Shown piece after piece: positions 1 through 9,986 of a DNA stretch of 64,000 nt (position 1 is the stretch's first letter; each line of letters starts with the position of its first letter). This DNA is from Frigidibacter sp. (GTDB taxonomy: Bacteria; Pseudomonadota; Alphaproteobacteria; Rhodobacterales; Rhodobacteraceae). Location of the stretch: positions 186,001 to 250,000 of the forward strand of contig NZ_JAUYTT010000014.1 in NCBI RefSeq assembly GCF_030695035.1. The letters run 5' to 3'. The position numbers and the translations under genes are program-made. Under the pieces are notes generated by a model, which saw nothing but the letters and a program-made list of their open reading frames with translations, searched no databases and was not told the DNA's origin.

Positions 1-24
1 CTCGGTGCGGGTGGCGTCGTCCAT
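1..24 (-). CDS. 5' end of a protein starting MDDATRTE..., truncated by the left window edge; possibly a DUF1244-family protein
   Basis: Reverse strand reads ACGGAGGATACC-ATG-GAC-GAC-GCC-ACC-CGC-ACC-GAG, a good RBS plus start. The family guess rests on 8 residues and gene neighbourhood only. Confidence 0.4.
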
Positions 25-35
25 GGTATCCTCCG

Positions 36-776
36 TTACAGTCCGGTATCGGCGAGGCTGGCTTGCAGGATCGGGGCCAGAAGGTCGGCCCATTCGATCT
101 GGCCGGCTTCGGTGGCGATCAGGTCGTTGCGCACCTCGATCAGCACGTTGAGCCGACCCGGTTGCAGCGCGTGGCGGTCGATGGCGTCGCCGTCGAGATG
201 GCCCAGATAGGGCTCGTTGTCGCCGACGCAGAGGCCGGTGGCCTCTAGTCGCGCGATCAGCGGCAGCGCCAGACGGCCATCCAGATGCGAATGCAGGATG
301 CCGACCTGCCAAGGCCGCGGCGGGCGGCCGTTCAGCTGCGGGGTGAAGCTGTGCACGGCGCAGATCACTGTGTCGGGGCGGCGCGCGGCAAGGGTGGCAT
401 AGGCGGCGTGATAGGGGCGGTGATAGGCATTTAGCCGCCGCTCCACCTCTGCCGCATCCGCGTGGCGGTTGGCGGGGATGATGGTGCCATCGTAAAGCCG
501 CATCAACAGTGTTGGGTCATCCTCGCCACGGTTGGGGTCGATCACCAGCCGAGAAAAGTCCGACAAGATCGCCGGGGCCTCCAGCCGCTCGGCAAGGTGG
601 CGCGTCAGCCCTGCGGCGCCCACATCATAGGCAATGTGGCGCGCCATGTCGGCGGCGGCGATGCCAAGGTTGCCACCCCCCACCTCTACCGGCACGGTGT
701 TGGCAGCGTGGTCGCAAGTGACGAGCCAGCGCGAGGGCCGGGCTTCGCCAATGATTTCATAAGGGATATGGGTCAT
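36..776 (-). CDS. N-formylglutamate amidohydrolase family protein
   Basis: Translation from MTHIPYEIIGEARPSRWLVTCDHAANTVP... with ...VICAVHSFTPQLNG... resembles the N-formylglutamate amidohydrolase family. The listed ORF is over-extended upstream into pyk. Confidence 0.85.
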   Translation of the reverse strand: MTHIPYEIIGEARPSRWLVTCDHAANTVPVEVGGGNLGIAAADMARHIAYDVGAAGLTRHLAERLEAPAILSDFSRLVIDPNRGEDDPTLLMRLYDGTIIPANRHADAAEVERRLNAYHRPYHAAYATLAARRPDTVICAVHSFTPQLNGRPPRPWQVGILHSHLDGRLALPLIARLEATGLCVGDNEPYLGHLDGDAIDRHALQPGRLNVLIEVRNDLIATEAGQIEWADLLAPILQASLADTGL

Positions 777-905
777 CGTCGTGATCCTGTGCTCTGCCCG
801 GTTTAGGCCAAGCCGGAGCCATGCGCCAGTTGCGAGCGCAGCAAAACTGGGCCATAAGGTGTATGGCCCACATGGAAAATGCAAAAAGACAGGGGACGAG
901 GCTGA

Positions 906-2351
906 ATGAGACGCCTTCGTAAAGTGAAGATCGTGGCGACCCTCGGGCCGGCCTCCAGCGATTACCAGACCATTCGCGCATTGTTCGAGGCCGGGGCCGA
1001 CGTGTTCCGCCTGAACATGAGCCACGGCACCCATGCCGAGCAAAAGGCGCGCTATGACATCATCCGCCAGATCGAGGCCGATACCGGCCGCCCGATTGGC
1101 GTGCTGGCCGACCTTCAGGGGCCGAAGCTGCGGGTTGGCACCTTCGCCAGCGGCGCGGCTGAGCTGGAAGAAGGGCAGCCCTTCCGCTTTGACCTCGACG
1201 AAGAGCCGGGCGATGGCCACCGCGTCTGCCTGCCGCATCGCGAGATTTTCGAGGCGCTGCAGCCCGGCGCGACGCTGCTAATCAATGACGGCAAGATCGC
1301 CATGAAGGTCAACGATTGCGGGCCGGACTTTGCCAATTGCACCGTCACCATCGGCGGCACGATCTCCAACCGCAAGGGCGTGAACGTGCCCGACGTGGTG
1401 CTGCCGCTAGCGGCGCTGTCGGACAAGGACCGCGCCGATCTGGAATTTGTCTGCGACCTTGGGGCCGATTGGCTGGCGCTGTCCTTCGTGCAGCGCGCCG
1501 AGGATGTGACCGAGGCGCGCGAGCTGGCGCGAGGGCGCTCGGCGATCCTCGCCAAGATCGAGAAACCGGCGGCGCTGAACAAGTTCGATGAGATCCTGGC
1601 CGTGTCGGACGGGATCATGGTCGCGCGCGGCGATCTGGGGGTGGAACTGCCGGTCTATACCGTGCCGCCAATCCAGAAGCGGCTGGTGCGCAAGTGCCGC
1701 GCGGCTGGCAAGCCGGTGATCGTGGCGACGCAGATGCTGGAATCGATGATCGAAAGCCCGATGCCGACCCGTGCCGAAGTGTCGGACGTGGCGGCGGCGA
1801 TCTATGAGGGCGCCGATGCGGTGATGCTGTCGGCCGAATCCGCCGCCGGGCGCTACCCGATCGAGGCGGTGGCGACGATGGACAACGTCGCCCAGTCGGT
1901 CGAGACCGACCCGACCTACCGCGAGGTGATCGAGGCCAGCCGCAAGGCGGTGCGCAAGACTGTCGCCGACGGGATCGTTGCCGCGGCGCGTGAACTGGCC
2001 GAGACCACCGACATCAAGGCGATCTGCTGCTACACCCAAAGCGGCAAGACGGTGAACCTTGTGGCGCGCGAGCGGCCGCGGGTGCCGATCATCGCCCTGA
2101 CCCCGGTGCAATCGGTGCTGCGGCGCCTGTGCCTGACCTGGGGCGTGCATTGCGCCTATTGCGAGCCGGTGGACCGCTTCAAGATGGCCGTGGTCGGCGC
2201 CGCCCGTGCGGCCCGGGCCGAGGGCTTTGCGACCGAGGCTGACCAGATCCTGGTGACCGCCGGTGTGCCCTTCAACGTGCAAGGCACCACCAACATCCTG
2301 CGCGTTGCCCCCTGTGACGAGCGGTTGATTTTCCGCACCGATCCCGAATGA
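906..2351 (+). CDS. pyk: Pyruvate kinase
   Basis: MRRLRKVKIVATLGPASSDYQTIRALFEAGADVFRLNMSHG..., ILAKIEKPAAL, MVARGDLGVELP, PVIVATQMLESM: canonical pyruvate kinase motifs. Confidence 0.98.
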   Translation: MRRLRKVKIVATLGPASSDYQTIRALFEAGADVFRLNMSHGTHAEQKARYDIIRQIEADTGRPIGVLADLQGPKLRVGTFASGAAELEEGQPFRFDLDEEPGDGHRVCLPHREIFEALQPGATLLINDGKIAMKVNDCGPDFANCTVTIGGTISNRKGVNVPDVVLPLAALSDKDRADLEFVCDLGADWLALSFVQRAEDVTEARELARGRSAILAKIEKPAALNKFDEILAVSDGIMVARGDLGVELPVYTVPPIQKRLVRKCRAAGKPVIVATQMLESMIESPMPTRAEVSDVAAAIYEGADAVMLSAESAAGRYPIEAVATMDNVAQSVETDPTYREVIEASRKAVRKTVADGIVAAARELAETTDIKAICCYTQSGKTVNLVARERPRVPIIALTPVQSVLRRLCLTWGVHCAYCEPVDRFKMAVVGAARAARAEGFATEADQILVTAGVPFNVQGTTNILRVAPCDERLIFRTDPE

Positions 2352-2402
2352 TGGATACCGGGGCCGCCGCAAGGGTGGCGGTCCCGTGTTCAGGGGTCAG
2401 TG

Positions 2403-2627
2403 ATGGACAGTGACGTTCTTCTTGTTGTGGGGCTCGTGTTGGTGGCCCTTGGGGTGCCGGCACTGGTCAGCGCCTTTTCCGACAGCCGGCCGCCGCGCGC
2501 GGCTGCGATTGCCTTCCTGCTGGGGGGCGGGCTCATAGCGTTTGCGGTGATGTCGAAACCCGGTGGATACAAGATCGAAGATATCCCCGATGTCGTGACG
2601 CATGTGGTGGCCCGCGCGATCCGCTGA
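2403..2627 (+). CDS. Small predicted membrane protein
   Basis: 74-aa ORF with two hydrophobic segments, between pyk and rpmI. A GTG three bases upstream (2400) is an alternative start. Confidence 0.6.
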   Translation: MDSDVLLVVGLVLVALGVPALVSAFSDSRPPRAAAIAFLLGGGLIAFAVMSKPGGYKIEDIPDVVTHVVARAIR

Positions 2628-2766
2628 CGGCCCCGGTCAGCAGGAATATCAGCTTTCCCCTTGTCACAGCCCCGGGCCCCGTCTATAGGGCGCCCTCTAC
2701 ACGCGGGACCGGCCGAAGTGGCATGCCGAGTCGCGCGGATAACCAAACTCGAAAGAGGAGATGGAA

Positions 2767-2967
2767 ATGCCCAAGATGAAGACCAAATCCGCTGCGAAAA
2801 AGCGGTTCTCCTTCACTGCCTCTGGCAAAGTGAAGGCTGGCCCCGCCGGCAAGCGGCACGGCATGATCAAACGCTCGACGAAATTCATTCGTGACGTGAC
2901 CGGGACCATGATCCTGTCCGCGTCCGACGCGAAGATCGTCAAGAAATACATGCCCTACGACCGGTAA
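2767..2967 (+). CDS. rpmI: 50S ribosomal protein L35
   Basis: [37 protein letters not shown]...; followed by rplT. An in-frame ATG at 2761 is also present. Confidence 0.97.
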   Translation: MPKMKTKSAAKKRFSFTASGKVKAGPAGKRHGMIKRSTKFIRDVTGTMILSASDAKIVKKYMPYDR

Positions 2968-2979
2968 GGAGCCAGACAG

Positions 2980-3345
2980 ATGTCCCGTGTTAAATCTGGT
3001 GTGGTCACCCATGCCCGTCACCGCAAGGTGATCAAGAAGGCCGCCGGCTATTACAGCGCGCGCAGCCGCAACTTCCGCACCGCCACCCAGGCTGTCGACA
3101 AGGCGCAGCAATACGCCACGCGCGACCGCAAGGTGCGCAAGCGCAACTTCCGCGCCCTGTGGATCCAGCGGATCAACGCCGCCGTGCGGCTGTTCGACCC
3201 GGAATTCACCTACTCGCGCTTCATCAACGGTCTGGCGCTTGCCGGCATCGAAGTGGACCGCAAGGTGCTGGCCGATCTGGCCGTGCATGAGCCCGAGGCG
3301 TTCAACGCCATCGCCGCCCAAGCCAAGGCCGCCATCCCGGCCTGA
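2980..3345 (+). CDS. rplT: 50S ribosomal protein L20
   Basis: [68 protein letters not shown]...: canonical L20. Confidence 0.98.
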   Translation: MSRVKSGVVTHARHRKVIKKAAGYYSARSRNFRTATQAVDKAQQYATRDRKVRKRNFRALWIQRINAAVRLFDPEFTYSRFINGLALAGIEVDRKVLADLAVHEPEAFNAIAAQAKAAIPA

Positions 3346-3373
3346 TCTGCGCCCGGCGCTGACAAAACACCCG

Positions 3374-3408
3374 AAAAGCCCCGTTGGCGCCCGCCAGCGG
3401 GGCTTTTT
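3374..3408 (+). terminator. Rho-independent terminator downstream of rplT
   Basis: AAAAGCCCCGTTGGCGCCCGCCAGCGGGGCTTTTT: GC-rich stem followed by a T tract. Confidence 0.85.
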
Positions 3409-3532
3409 GCTGCGTGGGCGCCCGGAATCATATGTGACGGATATGTAAATTCTGTTGAGCCGGCCGCGCCTTCCATGCAGGCTTTCCCTCAGGCCACCGC
3501 AAAAGATGGCCGCGGCAACGAAGGGACATCGC

Positions 3533-4945
3533 ATGACGGCACTCATCGGCTTTCTGAACACCATCTTCTGGGGGTATATCCTGATCTATGGCCTTCTGGC
3601 CGTGGGCGCCTATTTCACCGTCCGGCTGGGCTTCGTGCAGTTCCGCCATTTCATCGAGATGTTCCGCTGCGTGACCGGGTCGAGCGCGGCCGACAAGAAC
3701 GGGATCACCCCGTTTCAGGCGCTGACCATCAGCTTGGCCTCGCGCGTCGGCACCGGCAATATCGCGGGGGTGGCCGTGGCGCTGTACCTCGGCGGGGCAG
3801 GGGCGATCTTCTGGATGTGGATGGTAGCGCTGGTCGGGATGGCCACCGCCTATGCCGAAAGCAGCCTGGCGCAGCTTTACAAGACCCACGGCCCCAGCGG
3901 CATGTATCGCGGCGGGCCGGCCTTCTACATCTCCAAGGGCCTCGGCCTGCCCTGGCTGGGCGCGGTGTTCTCGGTCTGCCTTATCCTGTCCTTCGGGCTC
4001 GTTTTCAACGCGGTGCAGGCGAACTCCATCGCTGACGCGTTCCAAGGCGCCTTCGGGGTGCCGAAATGGCTGGTCGGGATCATCATCGCCACGGTCGCGG
4101 GCGTCGTCATCTTCGGCGGCATCAAGAAGATCGCTTCGGTGGCCGAGGTGGTGGTGCCGTTCATGGCGGGCGCCTATCTGCTGCTGGCGATCTGGGTGAT
4201 GCTGACCAACCTCTCTGCCGTGCCCGGTGTCATTGCCGAGATCTTCGCCAGCGCCTTTGGCCTGACCGAGGCTGCGGGCGGTATCGCGGGGGGCGTCGCA
4301 GCCGCGGCGCTGAACGGCATCAAGCGGGGCCTGTTCTCCAACGAGGCGGGCATGGGCTCTGCCCCCAACATCGCCGCCGTGGCGATGCCGGACCCGCATC
4401 ACCCCTCCTCGCAGGGCTTCGTGCAGGCGCTTGGGGTGTTCATCGACACCATTCTCGTCTGCACCGCCACTGCCGTCATGATCCTGCTCTCGGGCGTGCT
4501 TGAGCCGGGATCGGGCGTTACCGGGACGGCGCTGACGCAACAGGCGCTGGTCCATCACTTCGGCGTCGCGGGCGGCTGGTTCGTGGCGATCGCGATCCTG
4601 TTCTTCGCCTTCACCTCGATCATCGGCAACTATGCCTATGCCGAAAACGCGATGGTCTTCCTTGGGCAGGGCAACAACACCGGCCTGACGGTGCTGCGCG
4701 TCGCGGCGCTGGCGATGGTCATCTGGGGCGCGCTGCAGACGGTGGCGACGGTGTTCGACTTCGCCGATGCCTCGATGGGCCTGATGGCGACCATCAACCT
4801 GATCGCCATCGTGGCGCTGTCGGGCACCGTGTCGGCGCTGACCAATGACTATCTGCGCCAGCGCAAGGCCGGCACCATGCCCAAATTCCATGTCGGCGAG
4901 CATCCCGCCATCGCGCGCGGCGTGGATACCGAAATCTGGAAGTGA
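3533..4945 (+). CDS. Sodium:alanine symporter (AGCS) family protein
   Basis: MTALIGFLNTIFWGYILIYGLLAVGAYFTVRLGFVQFRHF..., ...ASRVGTGNIAGVAVALYLGGAGAIFWMW..., ...GLFSNEAGMGSAPNIAA...: AGCS signatures. Confidence 0.93.
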   Translation: MTALIGFLNTIFWGYILIYGLLAVGAYFTVRLGFVQFRHFIEMFRCVTGSSAADKNGITPFQALTISLASRVGTGNIAGVAVALYLGGAGAIFWMWMVALVGMATAYAESSLAQLYKTHGPSGMYRGGPAFYISKGLGLPWLGAVFSVCLILSFGLVFNAVQANSIADAFQGAFGVPKWLVGIIIATVAGVVIFGGIKKIASVAEVVVPFMAGAYLLLAIWVMLTNLSAVPGVIAEIFASAFGLTEAAGGIAGGVAAAALNGIKRGLFSNEAGMGSAPNIAAVAMPDPHHPSSQGFVQALGVFIDTILVCTATAVMILLSGVLEPGSGVTGTALTQQALVHHFGVAGGWFVAIAILFFAFTSIIGNYAYAENAMVFLGQGNNTGLTVLRVAALAMVIWGALQTVATVFDFADASMGLMATINLIAIVALSGTVSALTNDYLRQRKAGTMPKFHVGEHPAIARGVDTEIWK

Positions 4946-4952
4946 CCCCTGC

Positions 4953-4982
4953 ACCCCGCCCCTTATCCCGGGGCGGGGTTTT
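4953..4982 (+). terminator. Rho-independent terminator between the AGCS gene and pheS
   Basis: ACCCCGCCCCTTATCCCGGGGCGGGGTTTT hairpin with T run. Confidence 0.75.
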
Positions 4983-5051
4983 CACCATCCTCGCATTTGC
5001 ATCCCCTGTCCTCTGTGCTAGCAAAGCGCCGCACAGTGCCGGAGATGGAAC

Positions 5052-6134
5052 ATGGACGGGTTGGACGCTCTCAAGCGCAAGTATCTCGAAGGCGTCGCCG
5101 CCGCGGGGGATGAGGCAGCCCTCGAGGATCTGCGCCTTGCCGCCCTTGGCAAGAAGGGCGAGATCAGCCTGAAGATGCGCGAGCTTGGCCAGATGACGCC
5201 CGAGCAGCGCCAGACCACTGGCGCCGCGCTGAACCTGCTGAAGGATGAGATCGACGCCGCCCTGCGCGGCAAGAAGGCCGCACTGTCCGATGCCGCGCTC
5301 GATGAACGCCTGCGCGCCGAATGGCTGGACGTGACCCTGCCGGGCCGCCCCCGCCGCATGGGCACCATCCACCCGGTCAGCCAGGTGACCGAAGAGGTCA
5401 CCGCGATCTTTGCCGACATGGGCTTTGCCGTGGCCGAGGGGCCGCAGATCGAAAGCGACTGGTTCAACTTCGACGCGCTGAACATCCCGCCCGAACACCC
5501 GGCGCGGCAGGAGCATGACACCTTCTTCATGGCCCGCGCGACAGGCGACGACCGCCCGCCGCATGTGCTGCGCACCCATACCAGCCCGGTGCAGATCCGC
5601 GCCATGGCCGCGCAGGGCGCGCCGATCCGGGTGATCGCCCCCGGCCGCGTCTACCGCATGGACATGGACCAGACCCATACCCCGATGTTCCATCAGGTCG
5701 AGGGTCTCGCCATCGACCGCGATATCAGCATGGCCAACCTCAAATGGGTGCTGGAGGAGTTCTGCCGCACCTATTTCGAGGTGCCCGAAGTCGAACTGCG
5801 CTTCCGCGCCAGCCATTTCCCCTTCACCGAGCCCTCGGCCGAGGTGGATATCCGCTGTTCCTGGGAAGGCGGCCAGCTGAAGATCGGCCAGGGCGACAGC
5901 TGGATGGAGATCCTGGGCTCGGGCATGGTCCACCCCAAGGTGCTGTCGGCCGCGGGCGTGGACCCGGCCGAGTGGCAGGGCTTCGCCTTCGGCATGGGCA
6001 TAGACCGGATCGCCATGCTGAAATACGGCATCCCGGACCTGCGCGCGTTCTTCGAGAGCGACCTGCGCTGGCTGCGGCACTATGGGTTCTCTGCGCTGGA
6101 CATGCCGTCGGTGTTTGGGGGGTTGAGTAGGTGA
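5052..6134 (+). CDS. pheS: Phenylalanyl-tRNA synthetase alpha subunit
   Basis: ...[59 protein letters not shown]...[11 protein letters not shown]...: PheS motifs. Confidence 0.98.
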   Translation: MDGLDALKRKYLEGVAAAGDEAALEDLRLAALGKKGEISLKMRELGQMTPEQRQTTGAALNLLKDEIDAALRGKKAALSDAALDERLRAEWLDVTLPGRPRRMGTIHPVSQVTEEVTAIFADMGFAVAEGPQIESDWFNFDALNIPPEHPARQEHDTFFMARATGDDRPPHVLRTHTSPVQIRAMAAQGAPIRVIAPGRVYRMDMDQTHTPMFHQVEGLAIDRDISMANLKWVLEEFCRTYFEVPEVELRFRASHFPFTEPSAEVDIRCSWEGGQLKIGQGDSWMEILGSGMVHPKVLSAAGVDPAEWQGFAFGMGIDRIAMLKYGIPDLRAFFESDLRWLRHYGFSALDMPSVFGGLSR

Positions 6135-6577
6135 ACGGTGCCGTCAGCGCAGCCAAAGTCAAATATAGCCAGAGCAAGCTCATCGCGCTGCTTGAGTACT
6201 TAGAAAGCGATCCGGCAGCAGCATCGCGCCAAGCATCTTTGAACGAGATAGCGGCGATAAAGAAGCGGAAGCTTCCGCTGAACGGGCCGGCGGAGCGTAG
6301 GTTCTATATTGATGTAGCTATCCAGAAAGGTTTCGCATCCAGCGAGTACCCCGCAGCATCGTTTTACGAAGAGGAAGACGATCCGAGATACGGGTGTTCA
6401 GTCGGGTACCTCATCTCGCTTGCCGGCCGCGAGTATCTGGATCGGAAGAGAAGTGAGCGCCTCCCCAATCTCTGGTGGCAGCAACTCTTGAACAATGTCC
6501 CCACCATCTTGGTCAGTGTCTTGACTGCATTGTTGGTGGGGTGGGCGCTAGATTTTTGGGGACCAAGCATTCCATGA
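6131..6577 (+). CDS. Hypothetical protein with a C-terminal membrane segment, between pheS and pheT
   Basis: 148-aa ORF with GTG start at 6131 overlapping the pheS stop (GTGA). Its stop at 6575-6577 overlaps the pheT ATG at 6574 (ATGA). Composition is visibly less GC-rich than its neighbours. C-terminal ...[23 protein letters not shown] looks like a TM helix. Confidence 0.7.
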   Translation: MNGAVSAAKVKYSQSKLIALLEYLESDPAAASRQASLNEIAAIKKRKLPLNGPAERRFYIDVAIQKGFASSEYPAASFYEEEDDPRYGCSVGYLISLAGREYLDRKRSERLPNLWWQQLLNNVPTILVSVLTALLVGWALDFWGPSIP

Positions 6578-8970
6578 AATTCACCCTCTCCTGGCTCAAA
6601 TCCCATCTCGACACGAGCGCAAGCCTCGACGAGATCCTCTATGCGCTCACCGATCTTGGCCTCGAGGTCGAGGAGGTGCAGAACCCCGAGGAAAAGCTGG
6701 GCCGCTTCACCATCGGCTATATCACCGCCGCCGAAAAGCACCCCGATGCCGACAAGCTGCGCGTCTGCACCGTGCAGACGGATGAGGGCGAGCGGCAGAT
6801 CATCTGCGGCGCGCCGAACGCGCGGGCGGGGATCCGCGTCGTGGTGGCCAAGCCCGGCGATTATGTGCCGGGGATCGACACCACCATCCAGGTCGGCAAG
6901 ATCCGCGGCATCGAGAGCCAGGGCATGATGTGCTCGGGCCGCGAGCTGGAGGTCAGCGACGATCATGAGGGCATCATTGAGCTGCCCGAGGATGCCAAGG
7001 TCGGCCAGCGCTATATCGACTATGCCGGGCTGAATGACCCGATGGTCTATATCAAGGTCACGCCGAACCGCCCCGATGCGCTTGGCGTGCGCGGCATCGC
7101 CCGCGACCTTGCGGCGCGCGGCCTTGGCACGCTGAAACCGCTGGACGTGGTGCCGGTGCCGGGCGCCTTCCCCTGCCCGGTCTCGGTGACGCTGGCGCCT
7201 GAAGTGGCGGACAAGGCCTGCCCGCATTTCATCGGCCGGGTGATCCGCGGTGTGACCAACGGCCCCAGCCCCGACTGGCTGCAACGCCGGTTGATCGCCA
7301 TCGGGCTGCGGCCGATCTCGACGCTGGTGGATATCACCAACCTCTTCACCTTCGACCTGAACCGCCCGCTGCATGTGTTCGATGCCGGCAAGGTGCAGGG
7401 CGGCCTTGTGGTGCGCGGGGCGGTGGAGGGCGAGAGCCTGACGGCGCTGGACGGCAAGACCTATGCCCTGCGGCCGGGGATGACGGTGATCGCGGATGAT
7501 GCCGGGGTGGAGAGCCTCGGCGGCGTGATGGGCGGCGAGGCGTCGGGCTGTTCCGCAGAAACGACCGAGGTGTTCCTGGAGGCCGCGTTCTTCGACCCGA
7601 TCCTGACCGCCACCACGGGCCGCGCGCTGCGCATCAACTCCGATGCCCGCTACCGGTTCGAACGCGGCATCGACCCGGCCTTCACCGCGGACGGGATCGA
7701 GCTGGCGACGCGGATGATCCTCGACCTCTGCGGCGGCGAGGCCTCGGATGTGGTCGTCGCGGGTGCTGCCCCCGATACCACCCGCGCCTACCGCCTCGAC
7801 CCGGCCCGCGTGGTCAGCCTGGTGGGGATGGAGATCCCCGAGGCCGAGCAGCGCGCCACGCTGCAGGCGCTTGGCTTCACGCTGAACGGCGACATGGCGA
7901 CCCCGCCAAGCTGGCGCCCCGATGTGCTGGGGGAGGCGGACCTGATCGAGGAAGTCGCCCGCATCGCCTCGCTGACCAAGCTGGTCGGCAAGCCCCTGCT
8001 GCGCGGCGATGCCGGGGTGCCGGGCACGATCCTGACCCCGATGCAGGTGCGCGAGCGCGCGGCGCGGCGGATGCTGGCGGCGCTTGGCTACAACGAATGC
8101 GTCACCTACAGCTTCATCGACAACCGCAGCGCCGAGCTGTTCGGCGGCGGGGCCGAGGCGTGCCGGATCGAGAACCCGATCTCGTCGGAAATGACCCATA
8201 TGCGCCCCGACCTGCTGCCCGGCCTGCTGGCCGCGGCGGCGCGCAACCAGGCGCGCGGCTTTGCCGATCTGGCGCTGTTCGAGGTCGGCCCCGCCTTCCA
8301 CGGCGGCGAGCCGGGCGAGCAGCACCTGCAGGCGACGGGCCTGCTGATCGGCGCCAGCGCCCCGCGCGACACCTTCGCCAGCCGCCGCCCGGTGGATATC
8401 TATGACGCCAAGGCCGATGCCGAGGCGGTGCTGTCGACCATTGGCGCGCCCGCCAAGGTGCAGATCACCCGCAAGGGCCCGGGCTGGGGACATCCGGGCC
8501 GGTCCGGTGCGATGGCGCTTGGCCCCAAGGTGCTGTGCGTGTTCGGCGAGGTGCACCCCAAGGTGCTGCGCGCGATGGATGTGAAGGGGCCTGCGGTCGC
8601 CTTCACCCTGTTCCTCGAAGCCGCGCCTTTCCCCAAGGTGAAAACCCCGACCCGGCCGGCCCTCGCACTGGCCGACCTGCAGGCGGTGGACCGCGACTTC
8701 GCCTTCGTGGTCGATGCCGGGGTCGAGGCGCTGACCCTCGTCAACGCCGCTGCCGGCGCCGACAAGGCGCTGATCGAGAGCGTGCGGGTCTTCGACCAGT
8801 TCAGCGGCGACAAGGCCGAGGCGCAGATGGGCGCGGGCAAGAAATCGCTGGCGATCACCGTGCGGCTGCAACCGCAGGTGCGCACCCTGACCGAGGAAGA
8901 GATCGCGGCGGTCTCGGCCAAGATCATCGAGAAGGTGGCCAAGGCAACCGGCGGCAGCCTGCGCGGCTGA
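6574..8970 (+). CDS. pheT: Phenylalanyl-tRNA synthetase beta subunit
   Basis: [35 protein letters not shown]... with tRNA-binding, B3/B4, B5 and C-terminal ferredoxin-fold regions (...DFAFVVDAGVEALTLVNAA...). Confidence 0.98.
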   Translation: MKFTLSWLKSHLDTSASLDEILYALTDLGLEVEEVQNPEEKLGRFTIGYITAAEKHPDADKLRVCTVQTDEGERQIICGAPNARAGIRVVVAKPGDYVPGIDTTIQVGKIRGIESQGMMCSGRELEVSDDHEGIIELPEDAKVGQRYIDYAGLNDPMVYIKVTPNRPDALGVRGIARDLAARGLGTLKPLDVVPVPGAFPCPVSVTLAPEVADKACPHFIGRVIRGVTNGPSPDWLQRRLIAIGLRPISTLVDITNLFTFDLNRPLHVFDAGKVQGGLVVRGAVEGESLTALDGKTYALRPGMTVIADDAGVESLGGVMGGEASGCSAETTEVFLEAAFFDPILTATTGRALRINSDARYRFERGIDPAFTADGIELATRMILDLCGGEASDVVVAGAAPDTTRAYRLDPARVVSLVGMEIPEAEQRATLQALGFTLNGDMATPPSWRPDVLGEADLIEEVARIASLTKLVGKPLLRGDAGVPGTILTPMQVRERAARRMLAALGYNECVTYSFIDNRSAELFGGGAEACRIENPISSEMTHMRPDLLPGLLAAAARNQARGFADLALFEVGPAFHGGEPGEQHLQATGLLIGASAPRDTFASRRPVDIYDAKADAEAVLSTIGAPAKVQITRKGPGWGHPGRSGAMALGPKVLCVFGEVHPKVLRAMDVKGPAVAFTLFLEAAPFPKVKTPTRPALALADLQAVDRDFAFVVDAGVEALTLVNAAAGADKALIESVRVFDQFSGDKAEAQMGAGKKSLAITVRLQPQVRTLTEEEIAAVSAKIIEKVAKATGGSLRG

Positions 8971-8989
8971 GGGCGCAGCGGGGGTTTCA

Positions 8990-9118
8990 CACCCCCGCAC
9001 CCCCGTGGGATATTTCCGCCAGCAAGAAGGGGCAGACGCGCGCCTGCCCCTTCGCCTTTTCCAAATATCCCGGGGGGAGGGCCGCAAGGCCCGTCGGGGG
9101 CCAGCGCCCCCCTCGCCG
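8990..9118. repeat. Nested inverted-repeat intergenic element between convergent pheT and a GST gene
   Basis: Outer arms GGGATATTT (9007-9015) / AAATATCCC (9063-9071). Inner arms GAAGGGGCAG (9026-9035) / CTGCCCCTTC (9044-9053). Followed by a G/C hairpin-like run. Similar (C)CAAATATCC plus G/C palindromes recur at about 34105-34182. Confidence 0.6.
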
Positions 9119-9124
9119 ATTGCC

Positions 9125-9820
9125 TCAGCGCGGCGGCTGCTCCATCCCGCGCTGCACGGCGGGGCGGGCAAGAAAACGCTCGAGATAGGCGGGGACGTTG
9201 GTCAGCGAGCCCCACTCCACTTCCGCATCCATCTTGTAGTATTTCCGCGCGCCCCAGAGCCAAGGAGCGATGGCGATGTCGGCGATGGAATAGTCCCCCG
9301 CGATCCAGTCGCGTCCCTCGAGTTGCCGTTCCATCACCCCCAGAAGCCGCTTCGCCTCATCGGCATAGCGCTGGCGCGGGCGGGGGTCTTCGATCTCCTT
9401 GCCGGCGAAGGCGTGGAAGAAGCCGTATTGGCCGAACATCGGGCCGACGCCGCCCATCTGGAACATCAGCCATTGCAGAACTTCATAGCGCGCAGGGCCG
9501 GTGGGCAGCAGCTTGCCCGACTTCTCGGCCAGATAGATCAGGATCGCGCCGCTTTCGAACAGCGGCAGCGGCTGGCCGTCCGGCCCAGACGGATCGAGGA
9601 TTGCCGGGATCTTGTTGTTGGGGTTCAGCGACAGGAACTCCGGGCTCATCTGATCTTGCGTGTCGAAGGACACCAGATGCGCATCATAGGGCAGGCCCAC
9701 CTCCTCCAGCATGATCGAGACCTTCACGCCGTTCGGGGTTGGCAGCGAGTAGAGCTGGATTGCGGAGGGGTCGCGCGGCGGCCATTTGCGGGTGATCGGG
9801 AAGGCGGAGAGGTCGGTCAT
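9125..9820 (-). CDS. Glutathione S-transferase family protein (YfcG/YghU-like)
   Basis: MTDLSAFPITRKWPPRDPSAIQLYSLPTPNGVKVSIMLEEVGLPYDAHLVSFDTQDQMSPEFLSLNPNNKIPAILDP...: GST N- and C-domain signatures. Confidence 0.9.
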   Translation of the reverse strand: MTDLSAFPITRKWPPRDPSAIQLYSLPTPNGVKVSIMLEEVGLPYDAHLVSFDTQDQMSPEFLSLNPNNKIPAILDPSGPDGQPLPLFESGAILIYLAEKSGKLLPTGPARYEVLQWLMFQMGGVGPMFGQYGFFHAFAGKEIEDPRPRQRYADEAKRLLGVMERQLEGRDWIAGDYSIADIAIAPWLWGARKYYKMDAEVEWGSLTNVPAYLERFLARPAVQRGMEQPPR

Positions 9821-9986
9821 CGGTGCTCCTGTGCGGGGGCTGTGGGGGCTCGGCATCAGCCTTGAACGTAGGGACGCGGCCGCGCGAAAAGAACCCGCCT
9901 CTCGGTGCGCAATCTGCTAGCGTTGACTGCGCGGCTGCACATGAAGGAGGGCCGCTGCCGGTGGGACAAGACAAAGGGACAGTGGA

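Noticed and set aside
6364-9171. 935-aa minus-strand ORF antisense to pheT
   Set aside because: Antisense open frame over a clear pheT; composition is typical of GC-driven shadow ORFs and no recognisable domain is seen.
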